A stretch of 64,000 nucleotides of DNA from Streptomyces broussonetiae (GTDB lineage Bacteria > Actinomycetota > Actinomycetes > Streptomycetales > Streptomycetaceae). The stretch covers positions 5,580,001 to 5,644,000 of the forward strand of contig NZ_CP047020.1 in NCBI RefSeq assembly GCF_009796285.1, read 5' to 3'. Below the pieces are notes generated by a model. The model had not been told where the DNA came from. It saw only the letters and a list, made by a program, of their open reading frames with translations, and made no database searches. Of the stretch, positions 37,295 to 45,467 are shown piece after piece; the stretch's first letter is position 1, and every line of letters begins with the position of its first letter. Position numbers and translations under genes: made by a program.

Positions 37295-37855
37295 TCACCC
37301 TCGTGGGTGAGTTTGCGCCGCGGGCGGGAGGGGTGGGGCTTGGTCGGGTTCTTTCACCCTGGTCTTTCCTTGCAAAAGACCGCCCGTCGCACCGGAGCGC
37401 GGGCGGCCGGGTTCCGGTGCCTCCCGCACCGGGACGGTGATCTCGGCCCAGACGGTCTTGCGCGGGGTGGGTCCCTCCGCCACTCCCCAGCGGTCGGCGA
37501 GCGCGTCCACGAGGAGCAGTCCGCGACCGGATTCGGCGTCGGGGGCGACGGGGTGGACGCCCGGCAGACAGTCACCGCGTGTGTCGGTCACCTCGATGCG
37601 GAGCGTGGCGCCGACGACGTACAGCGTGAGCCGGAAGTCCCTGCCGGGTACCCTGCCGTGGCTCGCGGCGTTGGCGGCCAGCTCGGCCACGATGTGCTCC
37701 GCGTCCTCCAACGGGATGCCCCAGTCGCGGAGTTGTGTGGCGGCGAGCAGTCGGGCCAGCCGGGCGCCGCGGGGTGTGGGGGACAGCAGCGCCGTGAAGT
37801 TGGGGATGGGGGATTCTTGGTTCACGTCACTCAGCGTGGCCGCAATTGCTTCCAT
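37295..37855 (-). CDS. anti-sigma-factor-like ATP-binding protein (HATPase_c_2)
   Basis: 186 residues. The GHKL ATPase motifs are clear: N-box AEHIVAELAANAASHG, G1 VTDTRGDCLPGVHP and G2 SGRGLLLVDALADRWG. These resemble the SpoIIAB/RsbW-like proteins found beside WhiJ-type regulators in Streptomyces. The C-terminal 35 residues are proline-rich and probably disordered. It is divergent from the adjacent XRE gene; with the XRE and DUF397 genes it forms the classic three-part locus known from abaA/whiJ. Its partner and output are not known. Confidence 0.88.
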   Translation of the reverse strand: MEAIAATLSDVNQESPIPNFTALLSPTPRGARLARLLAATQLRDWGIPLEDAEHIVAELAANAASHGRVPGRDFRLTLYVVGATLRIEVTDTRGDCLPGVHPVAPDAESGRGLLLVDALADRWGVAEGPTPRKTVWAEITVPVREAPEPGRPRSGATGGLLQGKTRVKEPDQAPPLPPAAQTHPRG

Positions 37856-37902
37856 GAGTGAGCGGCAACGCCTCTGCGTACGGTGACTGTCCCCGCTTTG
37901 TC

Positions 37903-37924
37903 TCGGCTGTCTCGGCTGTCTCGG
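37903..37924 (+). repeat. TCTCGGCTG triplicate repeat
   Basis: Nearly three copies of TCTCGGCTG lie in the spacer between the divergent ATPase and XRE genes. They may be a regulator binding site or simple slippage. Confidence 0.4.
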
Positions 37925-37965
37925 GCGTTGTACGGGTACGGGTGCGCGTCGGAGGAGGAGGAGTC

Positions 37966-38811
37966 ATGGGCGACGGTGTGGACGAGGCGGGCTGGGACGT
38001 CGAGCCGGGGGACGAGATCGAGCCGGTGGTGCAGGCGGTGGGGCGGCTGCTCAGGGTGTGCCGCGAGGCGGCGGGTGTGAGCGTGCCCGAGCTGGCGGCC
38101 GACCTCGGCTACGGCGAGGACATGATCCGCAAGATCGAGCGCGGGGCACGGATTCCCCGGCCGGAGGCCCTGGACAAGGCGGACCAGATCCTGAAGGCGC
38201 AGGGGCACTTGAAGGCCTTCATGGAGGACATGCGGAAGGCCCGGTATCCCAAGAAGGTGCGGGAGCTGGCGGAGTTGGAAGGGCGGGCGGTGGAGATGTT
38301 GCTGTACAGCAACCACAACATCCATGGTCTGCTGCAGACAGAGGAGTACGCGCGAGCGCTGCTTCGCACCTGGCGTCCGGCCTACTCACTGGACGAGTTG
38401 GAGCGCATGGTGGCCGGTCGCATGGCTCGGAAGTCCGTCTTCGAGCGTTCGCCCGCACCGGAGTTCAGCTTCGTCCAAGAAGAGGTGACGCTGCGCCGCC
38501 CGGTCGGAGACACAATGGTGTTGCGCCGACAGCTCGAACACATGCTGGAGGTTGCCCGGTTGCCGTTCGTGGAGCTTCAGGTGATGCCGACCACCCGCGC
38601 GAACCATCCTGGAACAGGGGGCCGGATCCAGGTGCTGAAGTTCGTGGACGGTACGGGGATGGGGCGTACCGACGGCGACTTTGCGGGCCGTCCGGTATCG
38701 GACCCCAGGCAGCTCCGAGTCCTTGACCTGCGCTATGGCATCATCCGGGCTCAGGCGCTCACGCCAGAGGAGTCTCTGGTCTTCATCGAGCAAACGCTGG
38801 GAGAACTATGA
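37966..38811 (+). CDS. XRE-family regulator with DUF5753 (WhiJ-like)
   Basis: 281 residues from the ATG at 37966, directly after GGAGGAGGAGGAG; the frame runs upstream to 37858 but those codons lack a ribosome site. The N-terminal HTH lies at VGRLLRVCREAAGVSVPELA-ADLGYGEDMIRKIERG. The remaining DUF5753 region (NHNIHGLLQTEEYARALLR, and the end ALTPEESLVFIEQTL) is typical of WhiJ paralogs controlling development. It overlaps the next gene by ATGA, so the two products are made together and probably interact. Confidence 0.92.
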   Translation: MGDGVDEAGWDVEPGDEIEPVVQAVGRLLRVCREAAGVSVPELAADLGYGEDMIRKIERGARIPRPEALDKADQILKAQGHLKAFMEDMRKARYPKKVRELAELEGRAVEMLLYSNHNIHGLLQTEEYARALLRTWRPAYSLDELERMVAGRMARKSVFERSPAPEFSFVQEEVTLRRPVGDTMVLRRQLEHMLEVARLPFVELQVMPTTRANHPGTGGRIQVLKFVDGTGMGRTDGDFAGRPVSDPRQLRVLDLRYGIIRAQALTPEESLVFIEQTLGEL

Positions 38812-39011
38812 GCACCCCGGAACTCCACTGGTTCAAGAGCAGCTACAGCGACAGCAGCAACGGCAATGACTGCGTCGAGGTAGCCGTCGAAGTCCCCACC
38901 ACCATCCACATCCGCGACTCCAAGAACCCCACCGGACCCCAACTCGCCCTCGCGCCGCAGGCCTGGGCGGAGTTCGTGGGTTCGCGTCTGGCAGTCCTCC
39001 TGGCGCAGTAG
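38808..39011 (+). CDS. DUF397 small protein
   Basis: 67 residues, ATG at 38808 overlapping the upstream stop by 4 nt. The sequence follows the DUF397 pattern: LHWFKSSYSDSSNGNDCVEV, then IHIRDSKNPTGPQL and WAEFV near the end. DUF397 proteins accompany WhiJ-like regulators and are thought to modulate them in a toxin-antitoxin-like manner. Small, soluble, no signal peptide. Confidence 0.92.
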   Translation: MSTPELHWFKSSYSDSSNGNDCVEVAVEVPTTIHIRDSKNPTGPQLALAPQAWAEFVGSRLAVLLAQ

Positions 39012-39076
39012 CCGGGCGCCTCCGTATGGCGAGCATGTCGTCCTGTGTGCCGATGTGCGGGCGTCCTCGCGTGAGC

Positions 39077-39589
39077 ATGATGGAACCCATGCAGAAGATC
39101 AACGCGTCGCCCGACGTACCGCGTTGGGCCGTCCTCGCCGCCCACAGCGTGCCCCTCGTCACCCTGCCGTCCGGCCTGTGGCGGATCGCCCAGGTCACCG
39201 GGCTGCCGGTGGCCGCACAGTTGGGCCGGGACGGTCGCGAGGTGGTAGTGGCCGTCACGCTGACCTTGATGACCGAAGGTCTCGCCCTGCTCACACTCGG
39301 ACTGGTGCGGCCCTGGGGCGAGATGGCACCCCGCTGGCTCCCGTTCATCGGCGGACGGCGCGTGCATACGCTCGCGGCGGTGGTACCGGCGCTGCTCGGG
39401 GCCGCGGTGCTGGGCACGCTCGGGACCTGGTTCGCCTGTACCCAGGCGGCAGGCCTGATCGGGCGGGTCGCGCAGACGTCGGCCCAACAGGCGCTTCTCG
39501 TGGTCTGCTACGTCCCGTTGCTGGCCTGGGCGCCGCTTCTGGCTGCCACGACGGTCGCGTACTACCGGCGCAGGACGAGTGCGCTCTGA
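39077..39589 (+). CDS. small integral membrane protein
   Basis: About 170 residues from the ATG at 39077 (a second ATG follows directly). Four hydrophobic stretches are visible: PRWAVLAAHSVPLVTL, EVVVAVTLTLMTEGLALLTL, VHTLAAVVPALLGAAVLGTL and ALLVVCYVPLLAWAPLLAAT. The loop GEMAPRWLPFIGGRR is conserved in related Streptomyces proteins as I recall. Its function is unknown. Separated from the DUF397 gene by 65 nt, possibly in the same transcript. Confidence 0.7.
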   Translation: MMEPMQKINASPDVPRWAVLAAHSVPLVTLPSGLWRIAQVTGLPVAAQLGRDGREVVVAVTLTLMTEGLALLTLGLVRPWGEMAPRWLPFIGGRRVHTLAAVVPALLGAAVLGTLGTWFACTQAAGLIGRVAQTSAQQALLVVCYVPLLAWAPLLAATTVAYYRRRTSAL

Positions 39590-39742
39590 GTTTCGAGGGC
39601 ACCCAGAAGCTGACGGGACGTGGGGCGCTCGCCCGACCCCGCCGGTTCGATCACGGCTTACACACAGTTCGGCGCACCCTCTGTGCACGGTCCGCACCGG
39701 CAAATAACACGCGCGCGGCAGGAGCCGTCCGCGCGGGCGCGG
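39590..39742. other. short non-coding stretch
   Basis: No convincing gene. GC-rich sequence between the small membrane protein and the following hypothetical frame. Confidence 0.4.
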
Positions 39743-40066
39743 ATGGCGACCCGTCGGCTGCAGGCGGTGCCGGACCAGGCGGTCGAGGGCGGCGGCCGGC
39801 GACGATGGCGGCGCAAGCGGGCACAGGAGCGGCCTGCTCACCCGGGCAAGTGGAACGCGACCGAGGGCAAGCTCAACATCCGGACGGCCGACAGCGAGTT
39901 CTTCAACAGCGCGTGCGGCGTCCACGACGGCCATTGCCACCCGGACTTCCCGGACGGCACCCCCACGGGCACCCCGGCCACGGGGCCGGCCGTCGACCCG
40001 TACGACCGCAGCAAGTCCCTGACGGACGAGCACCAGAGGGGCTGCGGGGCGGTCACCCGTACCTGA
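39743..40066 (+). CDS. hypothetical protein (about 107 aa), possibly a remnant
   Basis: The ATG at 39743 gives about 107 residues. The first third is arginine-rich. The C-terminal part (GKWNATEGKLNIRTADSEFF, then SACGVHDGHCHPDFPDG) has strong coding-type third-position GC and several Cys/His residues. No clear ribosome site lies before the ATG, so this may be the tail of a larger decayed gene. It precedes the WXG100-like/DUF6571-like cassette by about 140 nt. Confidence 0.4.
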   Translation: MATRRLQAVPDQAVEGGGRRRWRRKRAQERPAHPGKWNATEGKLNIRTADSEFFNSACGVHDGHCHPDFPDGTPTGTPATGPAVDPYDRSKSLTDEHQRGCGAVTRT

Positions 40067-40209
40067 TCGAAGTGGTCCCGGCCCCGGCGCTGCCCGCCAC
40101 TCCCCTGAAGTAAAGGAAGCGCCAAGGCGAGAACCTGAACTGCCCGTAAAATCCCGCCCGTTGCTAGCGTGACGCGGGCACGCCAGAGCAGCAGACGGGG
40201 GTTGGCAGC

Positions 40210-40665
40210 ATGGCTGAAAGCAGCGGTGACGGCGCCGTGGGAATGCGGCTCAATCACTTGGCGGACGGGCCGGGCGGTGGCGACCCGTTCGGAGGCGGAC
40301 CACTGGGCGGGGGCCGGCCGAGCCTCGCGTCCTCGCCCGCCGAGAAAACGAACGCGGCGAACACCCTGCACAACGACATCGAGCCCGCCACCAGGACGGC
40401 GGGTGCCTGGGCGGACGACGAGACGGGCGCCGTGGTGAAGGCGTTCGACGCGAAGGACGGGCACGGCTGGCTCACCTCGGGTGCCGTCGGCAAGATGCAC
40501 GCGACCTGGGGCGAGCAGGTCCAGCACCTCATGAGCCAGCTGTCGGGAGACGAGTCTGCCCTCCGGGCCAACAACACGTTTCTGACCGGCACGGACTTCG
40601 GAGTGAGTGACACGACGCGCAAGGTGTCGGTGTTCGACAGGTACTCACTGCCGCCGGGGCAGTGA
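40210..40665 (+). CDS. WXG100-like helical protein
   Basis: 151 residues. A glycine-rich N terminus (GPGGGDPFGGGPLGGGRP) leads to a helical domain with the hallmarks of type VII secretion substrates: helix 1 around KTNAANTLHNDIEPATRTAG, helix 2 around KMHATWGEQVQHLMSQLSGD. The canonical W-x-G turn is not seen, so family membership is tentative. It is followed 46 nt later by a large protein with a similar helical start. Together they could be a secreted substrate and its partner, though no secretion genes lie in this window. Confidence 0.6.
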   Translation: MAESSGDGAVGMRLNHLADGPGGGDPFGGGPLGGGRPSLASSPAEKTNAANTLHNDIEPATRTAGAWADDETGAVVKAFDAKDGHGWLTSGAVGKMHATWGEQVQHLMSQLSGDESALRANNTFLTGTDFGVSDTTRKVSVFDRYSLPPGQ

Positions 40666-40711
40666 CAGACAGCCGAGCCCTTTCGCCCGCCACCAGAATC
40701 AACGGGGACCC

Positions 40712-43006
40712 ATGCCGACGTACCACGAGATCCTGACGACCGACCTGTCCGCACTCACCACGGCCGCCGACCGCTGGGACGGCATGGCCGGGGAACTCCA
40801 CAAGCAGGAGACCGCGTACCAGCGGGACGTGCACGGGATCACTCTGAGCCCCCAGTTCGTGGGGGAGAGCCAGCAGGCGGCCAACGCGCGCTTCAGCATC
40901 AGGCTTACCGAGTACCAGAACGCCCAGACCGAGGCCAAGGCCATCGCCGCGCTGCTGCGTGAGGCGAACACCCAGTTCGTGGCCCTGCGCAAGAAGCTGG
41001 AGTCGGCGCGGGACGAGGCGATCGCCGCCGGCATGAAGGTGTCGGACCAGGGCCTGGTCTCGTACGACACCGGGAAGCTCAGCCAGGGCGACCGGCAGGA
41101 ACTCGCGCACGACCCCGACTACCAGGACAGCGTCCGCAAGTCCGTCGCCTCCTCACAGGCCCGCATCGACCAGTGCGTGCAGGACGTGAACGATGCCGAC
41201 AAGGGCGTAGAGGTGGCCTTGACCGCCGTCGTGAAGGGCCCTGACCTGGGCTTCGGCCAGGTCCCCGACTTCAATGGCAAGGCGCAGGGGAGCATCGAGA
41301 AGTACGAGGCGGACGAGACCAAGGACATCGCCCAGCGCGTCAACTCCGGTACGGCCTCGCCGGCCGACTACCAGGAACTGCAGCGCGTCTTCCGCGACAG
41401 CGCCGGCGACAAGGTACTCAGCCAGACCGTGCTGGACGACCTGGGCGCCAAGGGCACCCTGGACCTCTCCAACACCCTTGACGGCCTCGCCTACCACAGC
41501 GACAGGCAGCACAGCGGGCAGTACCTGGACATCCAGAAGAGCCTCGCCATGACGCTGGCGACCGCGACGCAGGACCCGAACTCGGACTTCTACAAGAACT
41601 TCCGCGCCGACATGCAGAAGGCCGGCACCGAGCAGTTCAAGGTCGACGGCCTCAGCCCCATCCCGGACGAGAAGGTTCGCGGCTACCAGAGCCTCGTCAC
41701 GCTGATGCAGCAGGGCCACGGCTACAACGGGCAGTTCCTGGAGGACACCGCCGACGACATCCGGCACGCGGAGGAGTCGTACGCGGCCAAGGGCAACCTG
41801 CAGTCCATCTGGGCGCTGCGGGACAAGTTCAGCGGCAAGGACCGGGGCTGGTTCGCCAACGATCCCCTCGACGGCGTGCTCGGGATCATGTCCCAGGACC
41901 CCAAGACCAGCACCGCGTATCTGGACCCGGCCCACAGCGACAACCTGAACTACCTGATGCACAACCGGGACTGGAACACCGTCGTCGACCACTTCGCGAC
42001 GCCGCCCGGCGGCACCACGGTCGGCATGCCGGTCATGGCGGAGGACGGCGACAGCCGCACGGGCTTCGGCGCAGCCCTGGAAGCCGCGGCTACGGGGCAT
42101 CCGCCGCTCACCTCGGGTCAGGATCCATGGCCTGAGGCGCACCACGATGAGGCCCAGACCCGGGTCATGGCCGACGTCCTCGACCAGCTCAAGCCGAGCA
42201 CCGGTACGAACGCGCCCGTTCCCGCGAATCTGCGGCAGCCGATCGCCGACGCGCTTGGTGAGTACGCCTCGGACACGCACAACATCCTGGCCGGGGTGGA
42301 CTCCCACTACATCACGAGCAGCAACATCGACGGCTCGGTCAGCGACGGGCACGGCTACTTCACCGACGGGCACGGCGTCCACCTGTCGGTCGACCCGAAG
42401 ACCCTCACCCAGGTCATGCGCGGGCTCTCCGACGACCCCTCCGCCTACGCGACGCTCCAGAAGGCCGAGGACCGGCACATCAACTACGAGATGGACCAGC
42501 TGCCGAAGGGCGCCCTCCACCAGGACATCAACGCGAAATTCGAGAACTTCGGAGCGGTGCGCGGAACCTACAGCGTCATCCAGGAAGACATCATCAACGA
42601 CGACCGCATGAGCAAGTACGCGGCCGCCGACTGGAAGGCCAAGGTCGCCTACCACGTGATCGGCGGCGCGCTGACCCCGCTGTACTTCACGGCCGGCGCG
42701 GAGGGCCCCAGCATCGCCTACGGCGACGCCTTGCAGCGTGGCGTGGACACGGTGACCTGGGACATGGACAACCAGTGGAAGGCGCAAGCGGACAACGAGG
42801 CCAACGCCAAGGTCGCCGACACCTTCCTGTCCGCGAACAAGGACCTGCCGCTGATGGTCAACGGCTGGGCGGAGGGGCGGTCGGACATCGACATGAACGA
42901 CCCCACGACCCAGACGCGGATCGCGGACCTGACCACGGCGGCGCTCGACGGCCAGACCCGCGGTATCACGAATGCCAGGAACTATCTGGTCGACACCACG
43001 AACTGA
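40712..43006 (+). CDS. large DUF6571-like protein
   Basis: 764 residues from the ATG at 40712 after ACGGGGACCC. The N-terminal 130 residues are helical (LSALTTAADRWDGMAGELHK, EAKAIAALLREANTQFVALRK), resembling WXG100 or ESX-associated domains. The middle and C-terminal regions match what I remember of Streptomyces DUF6571 proteins, with motifs DALGEYASDTHNILAGVDSH, GHGVHLSVDPKTLTQVMRGL and SDDPSAYATLQ. No signal peptide is visible. Its central segment resembles the product of the next gene. It lies in an apparent operon with its neighbours. Confidence 0.75.
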   Translation: MPTYHEILTTDLSALTTAADRWDGMAGELHKQETAYQRDVHGITLSPQFVGESQQAANARFSIRLTEYQNAQTEAKAIAALLREANTQFVALRKKLESARDEAIAAGMKVSDQGLVSYDTGKLSQGDRQELAHDPDYQDSVRKSVASSQARIDQCVQDVNDADKGVEVALTAVVKGPDLGFGQVPDFNGKAQGSIEKYEADETKDIAQRVNSGTASPADYQELQRVFRDSAGDKVLSQTVLDDLGAKGTLDLSNTLDGLAYHSDRQHSGQYLDIQKSLAMTLATATQDPNSDFYKNFRADMQKAGTEQFKVDGLSPIPDEKVRGYQSLVTLMQQGHGYNGQFLEDTADDIRHAEESYAAKGNLQSIWALRDKFSGKDRGWFANDPLDGVLGIMSQDPKTSTAYLDPAHSDNLNYLMHNRDWNTVVDHFATPPGGTTVGMPVMAEDGDSRTGFGAALEAAATGHPPLTSGQDPWPEAHHDEAQTRVMADVLDQLKPSTGTNAPVPANLRQPIADALGEYASDTHNILAGVDSHYITSSNIDGSVSDGHGYFTDGHGVHLSVDPKTLTQVMRGLSDDPSAYATLQKAEDRHINYEMDQLPKGALHQDINAKFENFGAVRGTYSVIQEDIINDDRMSKYAAADWKAKVAYHVIGGALTPLYFTAGAEGPSIAYGDALQRGVDTVTWDMDNQWKAQADNEANAKVADTFLSANKDLPLMVNGWAEGRSDIDMNDPTTQTRIADLTTAALDGQTRGITNARNYLVDTTN

Positions 43007-43038
43007 CTCGCACCGGGCCCCACAGGAAGCAGACGTAC

Positions 43039-44043
43039 ATGTCGCCGCTCTCGGCACCACGCACCCGCCGGTTCCGCCTTCAGCTCACCGTCACCGCGAT
43101 CTGTCTGGCCGTGGCCGGGGGGATCGGGGCCTGGCTGTGGATCGGCTCCGCCAAGGACTCCGGCGGATGCCAGAAGCAGCTCCTGGCGGACAAGAGGGTG
43201 CGGTCGGCTCTGGGGGCGGAGTACCGGAGCGATCTCAGCTGCCCGGCACTGGGCGAGGCCGTCAAGCGCGCCACCATGGGGGCGACGCACGGCAAGCACA
43301 CCCTCCAGCAGGCGCGAGCCATGCAGAACCTGCTGACGGCCGTGGACGACACGGTCGGCACCGGCGGCCGGACAGTGGATCCCGCCCTCGCCGTTTCCCT
43401 CGCCCAGGCGCTGGCCGACTACGCGGACGACACGGACCAGATCCTGACCTCGGTGAACGTGGACTACATCCGTGCGGACACGTCGTCCACCTCGCCCTGG
43501 CAGGACCGGACCGGCGTCCACATGTCCGTGTCGGTGGACACCGTGCTCCATGTCGTACGGACGGTGTCCGACAGCCCCGAGGCCTACGCCACGGTCCGTG
43601 ACGCCGCCACCCGGCGCGCCGCCGCCGATCTCGCCGCCACCCCCGTCACGGCCGGGAAGGAGACCCTCACTCTGCGGGCGAAGCTCTGCGGGCGGGTCCT
43701 CGGCTCGCTGGACGGGGTGGCGGAAAAGGTGACGGGGCGTATGGGACGGACCGGGGCGCGGAAGTGGGGCGGGGACGTCGCCACTCGTCTGTCGGCACAC
43801 GCGTCCGTCCCGCCCGCCTACGGCCAGGACCCCGCCGGCCATCTGATCGACTCGTGGAAGCAGGAGCTGAAGGGTGTCGACGCCGCGGACGCGCTCGCGC
43901 GGCTGGAGGCCCAGAGCATGGACATGAGCCGCGTCTGGGGCAAGGCGCTCGCCGCCGACAGCGGGCTCCAGGACGCTCTGGCGTACGGTTCCCGGGACAG
44001 TGCCCTCTCCGCCCGTGGCGATGCTCTCGACAAGCTCCGGTGA
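43039..44043 (+). CDS. membrane-anchored DUF6571-like paralog
   Basis: 334 residues from the ATG at 43039 after CAGGAAGC. A single N-terminal membrane segment (about 14-36) suggests an extracytoplasmic domain. The body contains QALADYADDTDQILTSVNVD, GVHMSVSVDTVLHVVRTVSD and SPEAYATVRDA, which align with DALGEYASDTHNILAGVDSH, GVHLSVDPKTLTQVMRGLSD and DPSAYATLQKA of the upstream protein. The two are therefore paralogous over about 100 residues, and the anchored one may be an immunity or receptor partner. It begins 32 nt after the upstream stop. Confidence 0.75.
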   Translation: MSPLSAPRTRRFRLQLTVTAICLAVAGGIGAWLWIGSAKDSGGCQKQLLADKRVRSALGAEYRSDLSCPALGEAVKRATMGATHGKHTLQQARAMQNLLTAVDDTVGTGGRTVDPALAVSLAQALADYADDTDQILTSVNVDYIRADTSSTSPWQDRTGVHMSVSVDTVLHVVRTVSDSPEAYATVRDAATRRAAADLAATPVTAGKETLTLRAKLCGRVLGSLDGVAEKVTGRMGRTGARKWGGDVATRLSAHASVPPAYGQDPAGHLIDSWKQELKGVDAADALARLEAQSMDMSRVWGKALAADSGLQDALAYGSRDSALSARGDALDKLR

Positions 44044-44074
44044 CCGCGGCGGCCGAGGAGCCCGGCGCCCCGGT

Positions 44075-44102
44075 TTGACCCACGTCACCTTCGGGGTAAT
44101 CT
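44075..44102 (+). promoter_or_regulatory. S10 operon promoter candidate
   Basis: TTGACC (44075-44080) and TAATCT (44097-44102) with 16-bp spacing, just after the preceding gene, giving a leader of nearly 390 nt before rpsJ. Confidence 0.55.
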
Positions 44103-44104
44103 CT

Positions 44105-44480
44105 ACGGCTCGATTGGCCAGGCCCCTGCCCCATATGGCAGACTGTCCGAGTTGCTCGGCCGAGTGTTGATGCTGCGCGCCTCCCGCCGGGAGGACTGGA
44201 AGCGAGTCCCACAGTACTCGTCGCCCTAACTGCCACCACGGCAGCGCTGGGGCGGACGTACGGGAATCTTCCGGGAAGTGCGGTGCGGCACCGGCCAGGC
44301 ACCCGGTGGGCCTTCGCCCCCGGCTTGCGGTTCCGGAAGGGCCGTGTGCATTCCCCGCAGGGATGTTCGAACAAGGGACATCCGTGTCAGCGGGAGCGCG
44401 ACACGCCCGACCGCGTGGGTCGGAGGAGAGAAGAAGCAGGGAACCTGCCGGGTTCCGGAGCGTAAACAGAGACAGGACTA
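44105..44480 (+). promoter_or_regulatory. long S10-operon leader
   Basis: About 380 nt with no convincing gene, holding several hairpins (for example around 44233-44256 and 44325-44400) and, at about 44399-44423, the 25-nt element also found in the rpsL leader. Such a leader suggests RNA-level control of the operon, but the ligand is not evident. In E. coli L4 acts on the S10 leader; no clear equivalent is visible here. Confidence 0.5.
44399..44423 (+). promoter_or_regulatory. leader element shared with the str operon
   Basis: CGACACGCCCGACC-GCGTGGGTCGG, one base different from about 32036-32060. It forms a CCGACC/GGTCGG hairpin about 70 nt before rpsJ. Confidence 0.6.
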
Positions 44481-44490
44481 CTGAGTAGCC

Positions 44491-44799
44491 ATGGCGGGAC
44501 AGAAGATCCGCATCCGGCTCAAGGCCTACGACCACGAGGTCATCGACTCCTCGGCGAAGAAGATCGTCGAGACGGTGACCCGCACTGGTGCGTCGGTCGC
44601 GGGCCCGGTGCCGCTGCCCACTGAGAAGAACGTGTACTGCGTCATCAAGTCGCCGCACAAGTACAAGGACTCGCGCGAGCACTTCGAGATGCGCACGCAC
44701 AAGCGCCTGATCGACATCCTCGACCCGACCCCCAAGACCGTTGACTCTCTGATGCGACTCGACCTCCCGGCCGGTGTCGACATCGAGATCAAGCTCTGA
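44491..44799 (+). CDS. rpsJ: 30S ribosomal protein S10 (NusE)
   Basis: 102 residues starting MAGQKIRIRLKAYDHEVIDS; the signature SPHKYKDSREHFEMRTHKRL is intact. S10 belongs to the 30S head and also acts as NusE, linking NusG's KOW domain to the ribosome in transcription-translation coupling and antitermination. First gene of the S10 operon; rplC starts 16 nt downstream. Confidence 0.98.
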   Translation: MAGQKIRIRLKAYDHEVIDSSAKKIVETVTRTGASVAGPVPLPTEKNVYCVIKSPHKYKDSREHFEMRTHKRLIDILDPTPKTVDSLMRLDLPAGVDIEIKL

Positions 44800-44815
44800 G
44801 GCCGGTGATCTGAGA

Positions 44816-45460
44816 ATGGCTAAGCAGATCAAGGGCATCCTGGGCGAGAAGCTCGGCATGACGCAGGTGTGGGACGAGAACAACCGTGTTGTTCCGGTCA
44901 CCGTCGTCAAGGCCGGCCCCAACGTCGTCACCCAGGTTCGTACGAACGATGTCGACGGCTACGAGTCGGTCCAGATCGCCTTCGGCGAGATCGACCCGCG
45001 CAAGGTGAACAAGCCCCTCAAGGGCCACTTCGCCAAGGCCGACGTCACCCCCCGCCGCCACCTCGTCGAGATCCGCACCGCGGACGCCTCCGAGTACACG
45101 CTGGGCCAGGAGATCTCTGCCGAGGTCTTCGAGGCCGGCGTCAAGGTGGACGTGACCGGCAAGAGCAAGGGCAAGGGCTTCGCCGGTGTCATGAAGCGTC
45201 ACAACTTCAAGGGCCTCGGCGCCGGACACGGCACCCAGCGCAAGCACCGCTCGCCCGGTTCCATCGGTGGCTGCGCCACCCCGGGCCGCGTGTTCAAGGG
45301 CCTCCGCATGGCGGGTCGCATGGGCAACGAGCGGGTCACCACCCAGAACCTGACCGTCCACGCCGTTGACGCGGAGAAGGGCCTGCTGCTCATCAAGGGC
45401 GCGGTTCCCGGTCCGAACGGCGGCCTCGTCCTGGTCCGCACCGCGGCCAAGGGGGCCTGA
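44816..45460 (+). CDS. rplC: 50S ribosomal protein L3
   Basis: 214 residues from the ATG at 44816 (MAKQIKGILGEKLGMTQVWD). The conserved central loop HGTQRKHRSPGSIGGC reaches the peptidyl-transferase centre. The upstream frame extension overlaps rpsJ and is not used. L3 is one of the first proteins to bind 23S rRNA. The next gene begins 7 nt later, so translation is coupled. Confidence 0.98.
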   Translation: MAKQIKGILGEKLGMTQVWDENNRVVPVTVVKAGPNVVTQVRTNDVDGYESVQIAFGEIDPRKVNKPLKGHFAKADVTPRRHLVEIRTADASEYTLGQEISAEVFEAGVKVDVTGKSKGKGFAGVMKRHNFKGLGAGHGTQRKHRSPGSIGGCATPGRVFKGLRMAGRMGNERVTTQNLTVHAVDAEKGLLLIKGAVPGPNGGLVLVRTAAKGA

Positions 45461-45467
45461 GGTACCG

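Noticed and set aside
37858..37965. A 36-residue N-terminal extension of the XRE regulator
   Set aside because: No ribosome site before it, a valine/glycine repeat composition, and a perfect GGAGG site directly before the ATG at 37966.
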